A program made the position numbers and the translations under genes. From Bacteroidales bacterium (lineage in GTDB: Bacteria; Bacteroidota; Bacteroidia; Bacteroidales; Bacteroidaceae), in contig SFJN01000272.1 of assembly GCA_004555055.1 (NCBI GenBank), forward strand, positions 1 to 5,371: a DNA stretch of 5,371 bases, read 5' to 3'. Under the pieces are notes generated by a model. That model ran no database searches and was not told the origin of the DNA. It was given only the letters and a program-made list of their open reading frames with translations. Shown here in pieces: positions 1 to 5,273 of the stretch. Within the stretch, counting starts at the first letter, position 1; each line of letters begins with the position of its first letter.

Positions 1-1321
1 CCCAGTGATATACGAAGTAGTTGTCGCCCTCCTTGACGATGAAATCGACATCCATGCTGCGATGCATCACCTGATAAGGATACTTCGGATTCTTGAACTG
101 CGACCACTGCGAGGTGAGGAAAATGGACTTCACGAAGCCTGCGCCCCACTGCTTGCGTGCCTCGGCATCGGCCTTGCTCTTCAGGTTTGCCGGCACGCTC
201 ACGCCCTTCGCCATCTCCGCGGCAGGTGCCGATGCGTCATGGTTAGACTGTAACAGCTCGCGATATTTGTCTCTGATAGGCTCATACTGGCGCATGAGGT
301 CGGTGTGGTCGCTCTTGTGTTCCTTGTATTCATCACGCGATTCGAAGTCGTCCATGATATACTGCAGGTCACGGCTTGTGACAATCATCTGTTGTACGTC
401 GCCTTTCGCCTCGTGTTGCTTGTAGCGTTTGATGGCGTTGAGGGCAGACGCGCCGATGATGTTGAACGGCGTTACGCTGAGTACCAGTCTTTCTGCCATG
501 CTGTTCACATTGCGCCAGCGTGCTATGCGGTCGAACTCTTTCTCGTAGAGATTGACAGAGGTGCCGTCGCCCATTGTGGCAACATATTTCATAGGGTCTT
601 TCACGTTCATCTTAATGTTGTAGCTATCGAACGCCTTTTGTGCTATACGAGCTCGGTTGAAATGGTTGTATGCCACGTAGCTCTCCGGGTCGGCGAAGAA
701 CTCTGCATAGTATGAGCTGAGCAGGACATCGACGATGGGCACGTTGGTGTCGTCCTTATATTGGAAGAACTCCGCCATCAGTCCCTTCTTTCCGAAAGGT
801 CTGTCAGCCTCTTCGAGCAGACGGCATATCTTTGCGTAGATGAGAACGGGTGCGTCGGCATCGGGGTTGTAGTAGTCCTTGTTCATGTCAGTGTAGTAAG
901 GCTGATATGGGAAGATTTCCGGGCTGAGATGCTCCCACACACCGCGCATCTGTGCCGGCGACTTGGTGTAGTTCTTCTCTACAGTGGTGACGCTTGCCTT
1001 CGGGTCGGCTTTCACCGCCTCTGCCGACGGTTTGTAGCCTTTCTTGTAAAGGTCCTCTATGCCGCCGTATCGTCCTTCATTGCTGTTGGACATTTCTGAC
1101 ACTCCCATGCTCGCCGCCGCCTTGCCGGTCGTGTTTCCGACAGCATCAGAGGCGGTGCTCTGTGCCTTCTTCTTTGTGTCTGTCACGCTTTTCTCTACTT
1201 TGTCCTTCACGGCTTTCTTCGCCTTGTTCAGGATGTTGCCAAACTGCGCGTTGGCGGGCGTTGTGGTTGCGAATGCCAGGGCCAGGGCTGCCGACAATGC
1301 AAGGATTCTGTTGTGTGTCAT
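1..1321 (-). CDS. Exported protein of unknown function, N-terminal 440 codons (runs off window)
   Basis: I translated this frame by hand: it is open from the ATG at 1321-1319 to the window edge with no stop, so the C-terminus is missing. Residues 1-25 are a signal peptide (MTHNR, then an Ala/Leu core, ending PANA) with probable cleavage before Q26-F27-G28. Residues about 30-70 are rich in Lys, Ala, Thr and Asp (for example NKAKKAVKDKVEKSVTDTKK) and should form a charged amphipathic helix. The remainder is mixed, rich in Tyr, Phe and Asp, with one cysteine (C166), no obvious membrane span and no catalytic motif I recognise. Bacteroidales genomes encode many exported proteins opening with a signal peptide followed by QFGN-LNKAKK-like sequence, and this resembles them; their function is unknown to me. 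The start is supported by the signal peptide and by TCATCAAGA 8 nt upstream, also found before the neighbouring gene. It is probably periplasmic or surface-exposed and transcribed separately from the gene upstream. Confidence 0.88.
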   Translation of the reverse strand, partial: MTHNRILALSAALALAFATTTPANAQFGNILNKAKKAVKDKVEKSVTDTKKKAQSTASDAVGNTTGKAAASMGVSEMSNSNEGRYGGIEDLYKKGYKPSAEAVKADPKASVTTVEKNYTKSPAQMRGVWEHLSPEIFPYQPYYTDMNKDYYNPDADAPVLIYAKICRLLEEADRPFGKKGLMAEFFQYKDDTNVPIVDVLLSSYYAEFFADPESYVAYNHFNRARIAQKAFDSYNIKMNVKDPMKYVATMGDGTSVNLYEKEFDRIARWRNVNSMAERLVLSVTPFNIIGASALNAIKRYKQHEAKGDVQQMIVTSRDLQYIMDDFESRDEYKEHKSDHTDLMRQYEPIRDKYRELLQSNHDASAPAAEMAKGVSVPANLKSKADAEARKQWGAGFVKSIFLTSQWSQFKNPKYPYQVMHRSMDVDFIVKEGDNYFVYHW

Positions 1322-1329
1322 AAAGAATA

Positions 1330-1338
1330 TCTTGATGA
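1330..1338 (-). promoter_or_regulatory. Conserved TCATCAAGA 8 nt before the start codon
   Basis: The 9-mer TCATCAAGA (minus strand) ends 8 nt before the ATG at 1321. The identical 9-mer ends 9 nt before the ATG at 5053. The position fits a ribosome-binding or initiation element, although it is not a strong Shine-Dalgarno sequence, as is usual in Bacteroidota. Its conservation supports both start codon choices. Confidence 0.45.
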
Positions 1339-1454
1339 TTTGAGTCTTGTCTATGATTTATGAGTGTTTCCCGACAACGGGGAGAACGTTCTTTTTGAAA
1401 GATGCTGTCACAGTTGTCTCTGTTGTCGTGAAACGCCAGTGCAACCTGTGGCTG
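1330..1454 (-). repeat. Leader repeat copy A, upstream of the unknown exported gene
   Basis: This segment is homologous to 5063-5213. The strong core is 1365-1454: aligned with 5124-5213 it has about 80 identities in 91 columns, with two single-base indels. A stretch of 26 bp (1391-1416) is identical. Similarity continues more weakly through 1330-1364 almost to the start codon. The core contains an imperfect inverted repeat at 1366-1434. Outer arms GTTTCCCGACAAC (1366-1378) and GTTGTCGTGAAAC (1422-1434) are complementary at 12 of 13 positions. Inner pairing reaches 1385-1387 with 1413-1415 and leaves a 25-nt loop. It lies entirely between genes, about 44 nt upstream of the ATG. It is best read as a shared 5' leader or promoter-proximal element; a small non-autonomous mobile element is the alternative. 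I found no convincing Bacteroides-type -33/-7 promoter pair. Confidence 0.75.
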
Positions 1455-1460
1455 GTACGA

Positions 1461-1571
1461 AAGACAAAAACCCGGATAAACATTATGTCAAGAGTGAGTG
1501 CAACATCATTCTTGGACTATGACATTGCTGAACACCTGTTGACAGAAGGGGTTTATACAGGTTTTTGTCTT
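1461..1571. repeat. 111-bp imperfect palindrome between the two exported genes
   Basis: Perfect 12-bp terminal inverted repeats AAGACAAAAACC (1461-1472) and GGTTTTTGTCTT (1560-1571) bound this segment. Shorter complementary pairs occur inside in nested order: 1476-1481 with 1551-1556, 1486-1491 with 1539-1544, 1494-1496 with 1533-1535, and 1500-1503 with 1525-1528. All share nearly the same centre, around 1514-1516. The whole segment could fold into one long interrupted hairpin. No target-site duplication is obvious at its ends and no reading frame inside looks real. Candidates are a MITE-like relic, a structured RNA or terminator region, or a small invertible segment. No matching sequence occurs in the other intergenic gap. 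Confidence 0.5.
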
Positions 1572-1576
1572 ACTGT

Positions 1577-1604
1577 GCGGGACGTGATTAGCATCGTGTC
1601 CCGC
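1577..1604 (-). terminator. GC-rich hairpin just after the repeat-protein stop codon
   Basis: GCGGGAC (1577-1583) and GTCCCGC (1598-1604) form a perfect 7-bp stem. A 2x2 internal loop and a further 3-bp stem (GAT/ATC on the minus strand) close on the tetraloop GCTA. It begins 5 nt after the TAA stop at 1612-1610. The place and stem strength suggest a transcription terminator or mRNA 3' stabiliser for the repeat-protein gene. There is no U-tract on the minus-strand side, so intrinsic termination is not assured. Confidence 0.55.
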
Positions 1605-1609
1605 TTTAT

Positions 1610-4600
1610 TTATCTCTTCACCACCTTACGTCCGTCAATCACGTAGATGCCGGCGGGCAGGTTGTCTGGCGAGGTGTTGAGACGCACGCCGTTGAGCGTG
1701 TAGATGCCGCGCCGTGCAGCAGGTGTGTCAACGGTCGCAGCGTCGATGCCCGTCGTGTTCTTACTTGTGAAGTAGCCCGTTGTGGGGTTCGCCATTGTCA
1801 CGTCCGTCCTGTTAGCGTCGTATGTCACAGCGCCCTTGAGCTTTGTGCAGTCTGCGAACATATTCTCGCTTTCTGTCACTACACCCTTAGTCCAGTCATC
1901 ATCGCAGTAGATAGTGGTCAGGGCTTCGCACGTGTTTAAGCTTGACAGGTTAAGTGATTTCAGGGATGAGCAGCCACTGAACATCTCACTCATGTCGGTC
2001 ACATTCGCCGTGTATAACTTCGAGACGTTAAGTGAGGTCAGGGATGAGCATTCTAAGAACATATAGCTCATGTTGGTCACCTTAGCAGTGTTGAAATTCG
2101 AGACATCCAATGCTTCCAGGCCTGAGCAGCAACAGAACATCCCACTCATGTCGGTCACATTCGCCGTGTTGAAGTTCGAGACGTCAAGTGAGGTCAGAGA
2201 TTCGCAGCCCCAGAACATCTCGTTCATGTCGGTCACCTTCTCCGTGTTTAAGCTTGACAGATTAAGTGATTTCAGGGATGAGCAGCCGCTGAACATACTG
2301 TTCATGTTAGTCACGTTTGCCGTGTTGAACTTCGAGACGTCAAGTGAGGTCAGGGATGAGCAGTCGTAGAACATACCGTACATATTCGTCACATTCCCAG
2401 TGTTGAAGTTCGAGACGTCAAGTGAGGTCAGGGCTGAGCAGCCGCAGAACATATATATCATGTTAGTCACGTTTGCCGTGTTGAACTTCGACACATCTAA
2501 TGAGGTCAGGGATGAGCAGCCGTCGAACATAGACCACATGTTAGTTACCTTCGCCGTGTTGAACTTCGAGACATCCAATGCTTTCAGGGATTCACAGTAT
2601 TCGAACATACCGCCCATGTCGGTCACTTCCTCAGTGTTCAGGTTTTCCATGCCCTCTATGGTTTCGAGCTTCTTGCAACAATTGAACCAGGAAGCTGTAG
2701 TAGTCGGTCTGTAGTTCTTGAACGAGCTGTCGAAGACAGCCTTCGTTGTCCGTACATTCTCGTTACTGGATTTTCCCGCCCATGCAGGAATGTCGGTATT
2801 GTCTGTCCACTTCTCGTCGATGCCATAAATGGTGATGCCAGTGCCCGTGCGCGTTGCCTTTTCAGTGTCGTAGTAGAAGGTCAGCGTGCTGCCGTTCTCG
2901 ACCACATAGGCTACGGGAGTGATTTCACCTTTCTTTGTGAAGTAGCCCGTTGTGGGGTTCGCCATTGTCACGTCCGTCCTGTTAGCGTCGTATGCCACAG
3001 CACCCTTGAGCTTTGTGCAGTCTGCGAACATATTCTCGCTTTCTGTCACTACACCCTTAGTCCAGTCATCATCGCAGTAGATAGTGGTCAGGGCTTCGCA
3101 CGTGTTGAACTTCGACAGATCCAGCGAAGTCAGCTTATCGCAGAAAGCGAACATATCGCTCATGTCTGTCACGTTAGCCGTGTTGAAGCTTGTCAAGTCT
3201 AATGTGGTCAGGGCAGATCCGGCAAACATACCGCTCATGTTGGTCACCTTAGCCGTGTTGAAGTTTGTCAAGTCTAATGTGGTCAGGGCAGATTCGGTAA
3301 ACATACCGCTCATGTTGGTCACCTCAGCAGTGTTGAATTTTGAGACATCTAATGCGGTAATGGCGTTGCATAAGGCAAACATACGGCTCATGTCGGTCAC
3401 TTCCTCTGTGTTCAGGTATTCAATACCCTCAACGGTTTCGAGATTCTTGCAAGAATAGAACCAGGAAGCAGTAGTAGTCGGTCTGTAGTCCTTGAATAAT
3501 TTGTCGAAGACCACCTTTGTGATGATATTCTTTCCTGCCCAGATTGGAACACTGCCATCCTTCTTCTGGTTGATGTCATATATGTAGCCGATGCGTGTAT
3601 ATTTTTCAGTGTCGTAGTAGAACGTCAGCGTGCCGTCGTACTCGACCACATAGGCTACGGGAGTGATTCCACCTTTCTTTGTGAAGTAGCCCGTTGTGGG
3701 GTTCGCCATAGTCACGTCCGTCTTGGTCGCATCGAAAGGCACAGCGCCCTTGAGCTTTGTGCAGTCATAGAACATATCCTCGCTTTGTTTCACTACACCC
3801 TTAGTCCAGTCATAATTGCAGTAGATAGTGGTCAGTGCGGAGCAGCAGTAGAACATACCGCTCATGTCGGTCACGTTTGCCGTGTTGAAGTTCGAGATGT
3901 CCAAGGAGGTCAGGGCTTTGCAGCCGGTGAACATATAGAGCATGTAGGTCACGTTGGCCGTGTTGAACTTCGAGACGTCAAGTGAGGTCAGGGCTGAGCA
4001 GCTATTGAACATACGGTCCATGTCGGTCACCTTCGCCGTGTTGAACTTCGAGAAATCCAATGCTTTCAGGGATTTGCAGTATTCGAACATACGGCTCATG
4101 TCGGTCACTTCCTCAGTGTTCAGGTTTTCAATACCCTCTATGGTTTCGAGATACGTGCAAAAATCGAACCAGGAAGCAGTAGTAGTCGGTCTGTAGTTCT
4201 TGAACGAGCTGTCGAAGACAGCCTTCGTTGTCCGTTCATTCTCGTTACGGTATTTTCCCGCCCATGCAGGTATGTCGGTATCGTCTGTCCGCTTCTCGTC
4301 GATGCCATAAATGGTGATGCCAGTGCCCGTGTGCGTCGCCTTGTTGGTGTCGTAGTAGAATGTCAGCGTGCTGCCGTTATCTACTACATAAGCTACGGGC
4401 TTCCTTGTGAAATAGCCCGACATGGGGTTCGCCATTGACACGTCCGTCCTGGTATCATCGTAATTCGCAAAGCCCTTGAGCTTTGAGCTGCCTCTGAACA
4501 TACCCGTGCTTTCTTTCACTACATCGCTCTTCCAGTTGTCATTGCAGTAGATAGTGGTCAGGGCTGAGCAGGCGGAGAACATACCGATCATGTTGGTCAC

Positions 4601-5053
4601 CTTCGCCGTGTTGAACTTCGTGACATCTATTGAGGTCATGGCTGAGCAGCCCAAGAACATATTGCTCATGTCGGTCACTTCCTCTGTGTTCAGGTTTTCA
4701 ATGCCCTCAATGGTTGCGAGCGTCTTACAAATACAGAACCAGCAAGAAGTAGTAGCCGGTCTGTAGTCCTTGAACGAGCTGTCGAAGACCGCCTTCGTTG
4801 TCCGTTCATTTTTGTCTAATCTGCTTCCCGCCCATGCAGGAACTTTGGTATCGTCTGTCCGCATATCGTCGATGCCATATACGGTGCCCGTATGCGTCGC
4901 CTTTTTGGTGTCGTAGTAGAACGTCAGCGTGCTGCCGTCCTCCACCACATAGGCTTCCTTGCTCTGCGCCTGCGCCGTTTGTGGCAGGGCAAGCAGGGCG
5001 ATGAACAGTGCTGCTATCGCCGCTGTCATGTTTTTGAGTAGGTTTCTCTTCAT
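1610..5053 (-). CDS. Large secreted DUF285/BspA-type leucine-rich-repeat surface protein, 1147 aa
   Basis: Residues 1-29 are a signal peptide: MKRNLLKN, a hydrophobic core, and TAQA before Q30. Four tandem modules follow, at about 34-220, 221-466, 467-714 and 715-1096. Each opens with AYVV(E/D)xGSTLTFYYDT and an IPAWAG / FDSSFKxYRPTTTASWF domain. It continues into 26-residue repeats of the form FNTxxVT(N/D)MxxMFxxCSxLTSLDVSx, and closes with LTTIYC...W...MF..C.KLKG...TDVTMANPTTGYFT. Canonical VTxM repeats number 2, 4, 4 and 9 (19 total), plus a degenerate unit at each module end. This pattern is the DUF285 (PF03382) 26-residue repeat, usually annotated as BspA family LRR surface protein. Residues 1097-1147 form a linker and a tail (GIYTLNGVRL...LPAGIYVIDGRKVVKR) typical of Bacteroidales exported proteins and resembling a shortened type IX secretion sorting domain. 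It carries 37 cysteines, mostly one per repeat. By family, a cell-surface adhesin or host/matrix-binding role is likely, but no ligand can be read from the sequence. The gene appears monocistronic. Confidence 0.93.
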   Translation of the reverse strand: MKRNLLKNMTAAIAALFIALLALPQTAQAQSKEAYVVEDGSTLTFYYDTKKATHTGTVYGIDDMRTDDTKVPAWAGSRLDKNERTTKAVFDSSFKDYRPATTSCWFCICKTLATIEGIENLNTEEVTDMSNMFLGCSAMTSIDVTKFNTAKVTNMIGMFSACSALTTIYCNDNWKSDVVKESTGMFRGSSKLKGFANYDDTRTDVSMANPMSGYFTRKPVAYVVDNGSTLTFYYDTNKATHTGTGITIYGIDEKRTDDTDIPAWAGKYRNENERTTKAVFDSSFKNYRPTTTASWFDFCTYLETIEGIENLNTEEVTDMSRMFEYCKSLKALDFSKFNTAKVTDMDRMFNSCSALTSLDVSKFNTANVTYMLYMFTGCKALTSLDISNFNTANVTDMSGMFYCCSALTTIYCNYDWTKGVVKQSEDMFYDCTKLKGAVPFDATKTDVTMANPTTGYFTKKGGITPVAYVVEYDGTLTFYYDTEKYTRIGYIYDINQKKDGSVPIWAGKNIITKVVFDKLFKDYRPTTTASWFYSCKNLETVEGIEYLNTEEVTDMSRMFALCNAITALDVSKFNTAEVTNMSGMFTESALTTLDLTNFNTAKVTNMSGMFAGSALTTLDLTSFNTANVTDMSDMFAFCDKLTSLDLSKFNTCEALTTIYCDDDWTKGVVTESENMFADCTKLKGAVAYDANRTDVTMANPTTGYFTKKGEITPVAYVVENGSTLTFYYDTEKATRTGTGITIYGIDEKWTDNTDIPAWAGKSSNENVRTTKAVFDSSFKNYRPTTTASWFNCCKKLETIEGMENLNTEEVTDMGGMFEYCESLKALDVSKFNTAKVTNMWSMFDGCSSLTSLDVSKFNTANVTNMIYMFCGCSALTSLDVSNFNTGNVTNMYGMFYDCSSLTSLDVSKFNTANVTNMNSMFSGCSSLKSLNLSSLNTEKVTDMNEMFWGCESLTSLDVSNFNTANVTDMSGMFCCCSGLEALDVSNFNTAKVTNMSYMFLECSSLTSLNVSKLYTANVTDMSEMFSGCSSLKSLNLSSLNTCEALTTIYCDDDWTKGVVTESENMFADCTKLKGAVTYDANRTDVTMANPTTGYFTSKNTTGIDAATVDTPAARRGIYTLNGVRLNTSPDNLPAGIYVIDGRKVVKR
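1765..1936 (-). repeat. 172-bp near-identical internal repeat, module 4 copy
   Basis: This matches 2935-3106 at constant offset 1170 with two mismatches in 172 bp (at 1825 and 1832). It encodes the module-closing unit from NTCEALTTIYC to GYFT. Identity stops abruptly at both ends, which suggests a recent duplication or gene conversion tract. Confidence 0.9.
1766..2911 (-). repeat. Module 4 of the surface protein (residues 715-1096), the longest
   Basis: The head (AYVVENGSTLTFYYDT through about residue 819) matches the module 2 head without gaps, at about 90 of 105 residues. It is followed by nine uninterrupted 26-residue repeats and a closing unit nearly identical to that of module 3. The nine-repeat array explains why this module is about twice as long as module 1. 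Confidence 0.85.
1940..2641 (-). repeat. Nine tandem 78-bp units encoding 26-residue repeats (residues 805-1038)
   Basis: The coding DNA has an exact 78-bp period for nine units with no indels. The repeat cysteine falls at residues 820, 846, 872, 898, 924, 950, 976, 1002 and 1028, exactly 26 apart. Nucleotide identity between neighbours is high, so the array is a good substrate for slippage or recombination that would alter repeat number in whole units without breaking the frame. The unit MFSGCSSLKSLNLSSLNT occurs twice, ending at residues 937 and 1041, showing internal copying. Confidence 0.85.
2912..3655 (-). repeat. Module 3 of the surface protein (residues 467-714)
   Basis: This module has the most divergent head (AYVVEYDGTLTFYYDTEKYTRIG..., shortened around residues 490-512), four VTxM repeats, and the closing unit shared with module 4. 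Two of its repeats (MFTESAL at 584-590 and MFAGSAL at 609-615) are 25 residues long and lack the repeat cysteine. Confidence 0.85.
2935..3106 (-). repeat. 172-bp near-identical internal repeat, module 3 copy
   Basis: This is the partner of 1765-1936 (two mismatches). The corresponding part of module 2 (about 3680-3835) is clearly more diverged, so the module 3 and 4 copies were homogenised or duplicated more recently. Confidence 0.9.
3656..4393 (-). repeat. Module 2 of the surface protein (residues 221-466)
   Basis: It has the full head domain (AYVVDNGSTLTFYYDT...), four VTxM repeats with cysteines at 326, 352, 378 and 404 (26 apart), and a closing unit ending GYFTKKGGITPV. Unlike modules 3 and 4, its last repeat runs intact into the closing unit (FNTANVTDMSGMFYCCSALTT). 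Confidence 0.85.
4394..4954 (-). repeat. Module 1 of the surface protein (residues 34-220)
   Basis: This is the shortest module. The head lacks three residues (GTVYG where modules 2 and 4 have GTGITIYG), and only two VTxM repeats precede the closing unit, which ends GYFTRKPV. It directly follows the signal peptide. Confidence 0.85.
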
Positions 5054-5062
5054 GATTGTGTC

Positions 5063-5071
5063 TCTTGATGA
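5063..5071 (-). promoter_or_regulatory. Conserved TCATCAAGA 9 nt before the surface-protein start
   Basis: This is the same 9-mer in the same place as at 1330-1338, ending 9 nt before the ATG at 5053. It supports residue 1 at MKRNLL rather than the internal Met at residue 9, which would also remove the positively charged start of the signal peptide. Confidence 0.45.
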
Positions 5072-5093
5072 AATGATTGTGTCTAGTGAATGA

Positions 5094-5122
5094 GATTTTA
5101 CAATTGTTGTGGTTGTAAAATC
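5094..5122. repeat. 10-bp perfect inverted repeat in the surface-protein 5' region
   Basis: GATTTTACAA (5094-5103) and TTGTAAAATC (5113-5122) are perfect complements around a 9-nt loop. It lies about 41 nt upstream of the start codon and makes up almost all of the segment inserted in leader copy B relative to copy A. It could be an operator for a dimeric regulator, an mRNA hairpin, or an insertion scar. No U-tract follows, so a terminator or attenuator is not favoured. Confidence 0.6.
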
Positions 5123-5233
5123 ATGTTTCCGACAACAGGGACAACGTTACTTTTTGAAAGATGCTGTCACAGTTGCCTCTGCTGTCGTGAAACGTCAGTA
5201 CAGCCAGTGTCTGTTGTCTGTCATAGGGTTTTA

Positions 5234-5260
5234 CAATGCCCCGCTAACTTGCGGGGCTTG
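5234..5260 (-). terminator. GC-rich hairpin after the upstream gene's stop codon
   Basis: GCCCCGC (5238-5244) and GCGGGGC (5251-5257) form a perfect 7-bp stem with a 6-nt loop, extended by CAA/TTG (5234-5236 with 5258-5260) across a one-base bulge. It starts 13 nt after the TAA of the partial upstream gene. It is a probable terminator or 3' stabiliser; the minus-strand flank has no U-run. Confidence 0.55.
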
Positions 5261-5273
5261 TCAACTATATACA

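Larger units (their letters stand above)
5063..5213 (-). repeat. Leader repeat copy B, upstream of the surface protein
   Basis: This is the second copy of the leader at 1330-1454. The core 5124-5213 is about 88% identical to copy A. The inverted repeat spans 5125-5193. In the minus-strand RNA, the outer GTTTC/GAAAC, middle CGACAGCAG/CTGTTGTCG and inner GGCAAC/GTTGTC segments can pair, with G-U pairs allowed, giving about 20 pairs around a 26-nt loop (5146-5171). Downstream of the core this copy carries an additional 29 bp (5095-5123) absent from copy A; similarity then resumes at ATGAG (5090-5094, plus strand) and continues to the RBS-position 9-mer. Confidence 0.75.

Noticed and set aside
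5..1343. Overlapping plus-strand open frames and one short minus-strand frame (199-384) at the left of the window
   Set aside because: The minus-strand frame from 1321 is open for 440 codons with a signal peptide and protein-like composition. The others lie opposite it or in another frame, with Cys/Arg/His-rich low-quality translations.
1366..1434. Leader inverted repeat as a typical MITE with target-site duplication
   Set aside because: No duplication of flanking bases is visible around either copy, and similarity extends beyond the inverted repeat on both sides towards gene and upstream sequence. It remains an alternative only.
1322..1609. Bacteroides-type promoter (TTTG, about 20 bp, TAnnTTTG) upstream of either gene
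   Set aside because: Scanning the minus strand of both intergenic gaps gave no pair matching both boxes at proper spacing, so no promoter is annotated.
1347..1646. Possible small peptide encoded by the leader repeats on either strand
   Set aside because: The two copies differ by two single-base indels. On the plus strand the shared reading stops agreeing soon after CFPTTG/MFPTTG, and on the minus strand the compatible frame has no start codon in copy B and ends at TGA. Non-coding structure is the better explanation.
1940..2641. CRISPR-like regular repeats (78-bp period)
   Set aside because: The period encodes a 26-residue protein repeat in one continuous frame, the variation follows codons, and there are no unique spacers or cas genes.
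2070..4766. Several plus-strand open frames with repeated motifs such as MLVTFAVLNFETS
   Set aside because: They are antisense shadows of the 26-residue repeat array. Their repetition comes from the 78-bp period of the real minus-strand gene, and they begin and end arbitrarily within modules.
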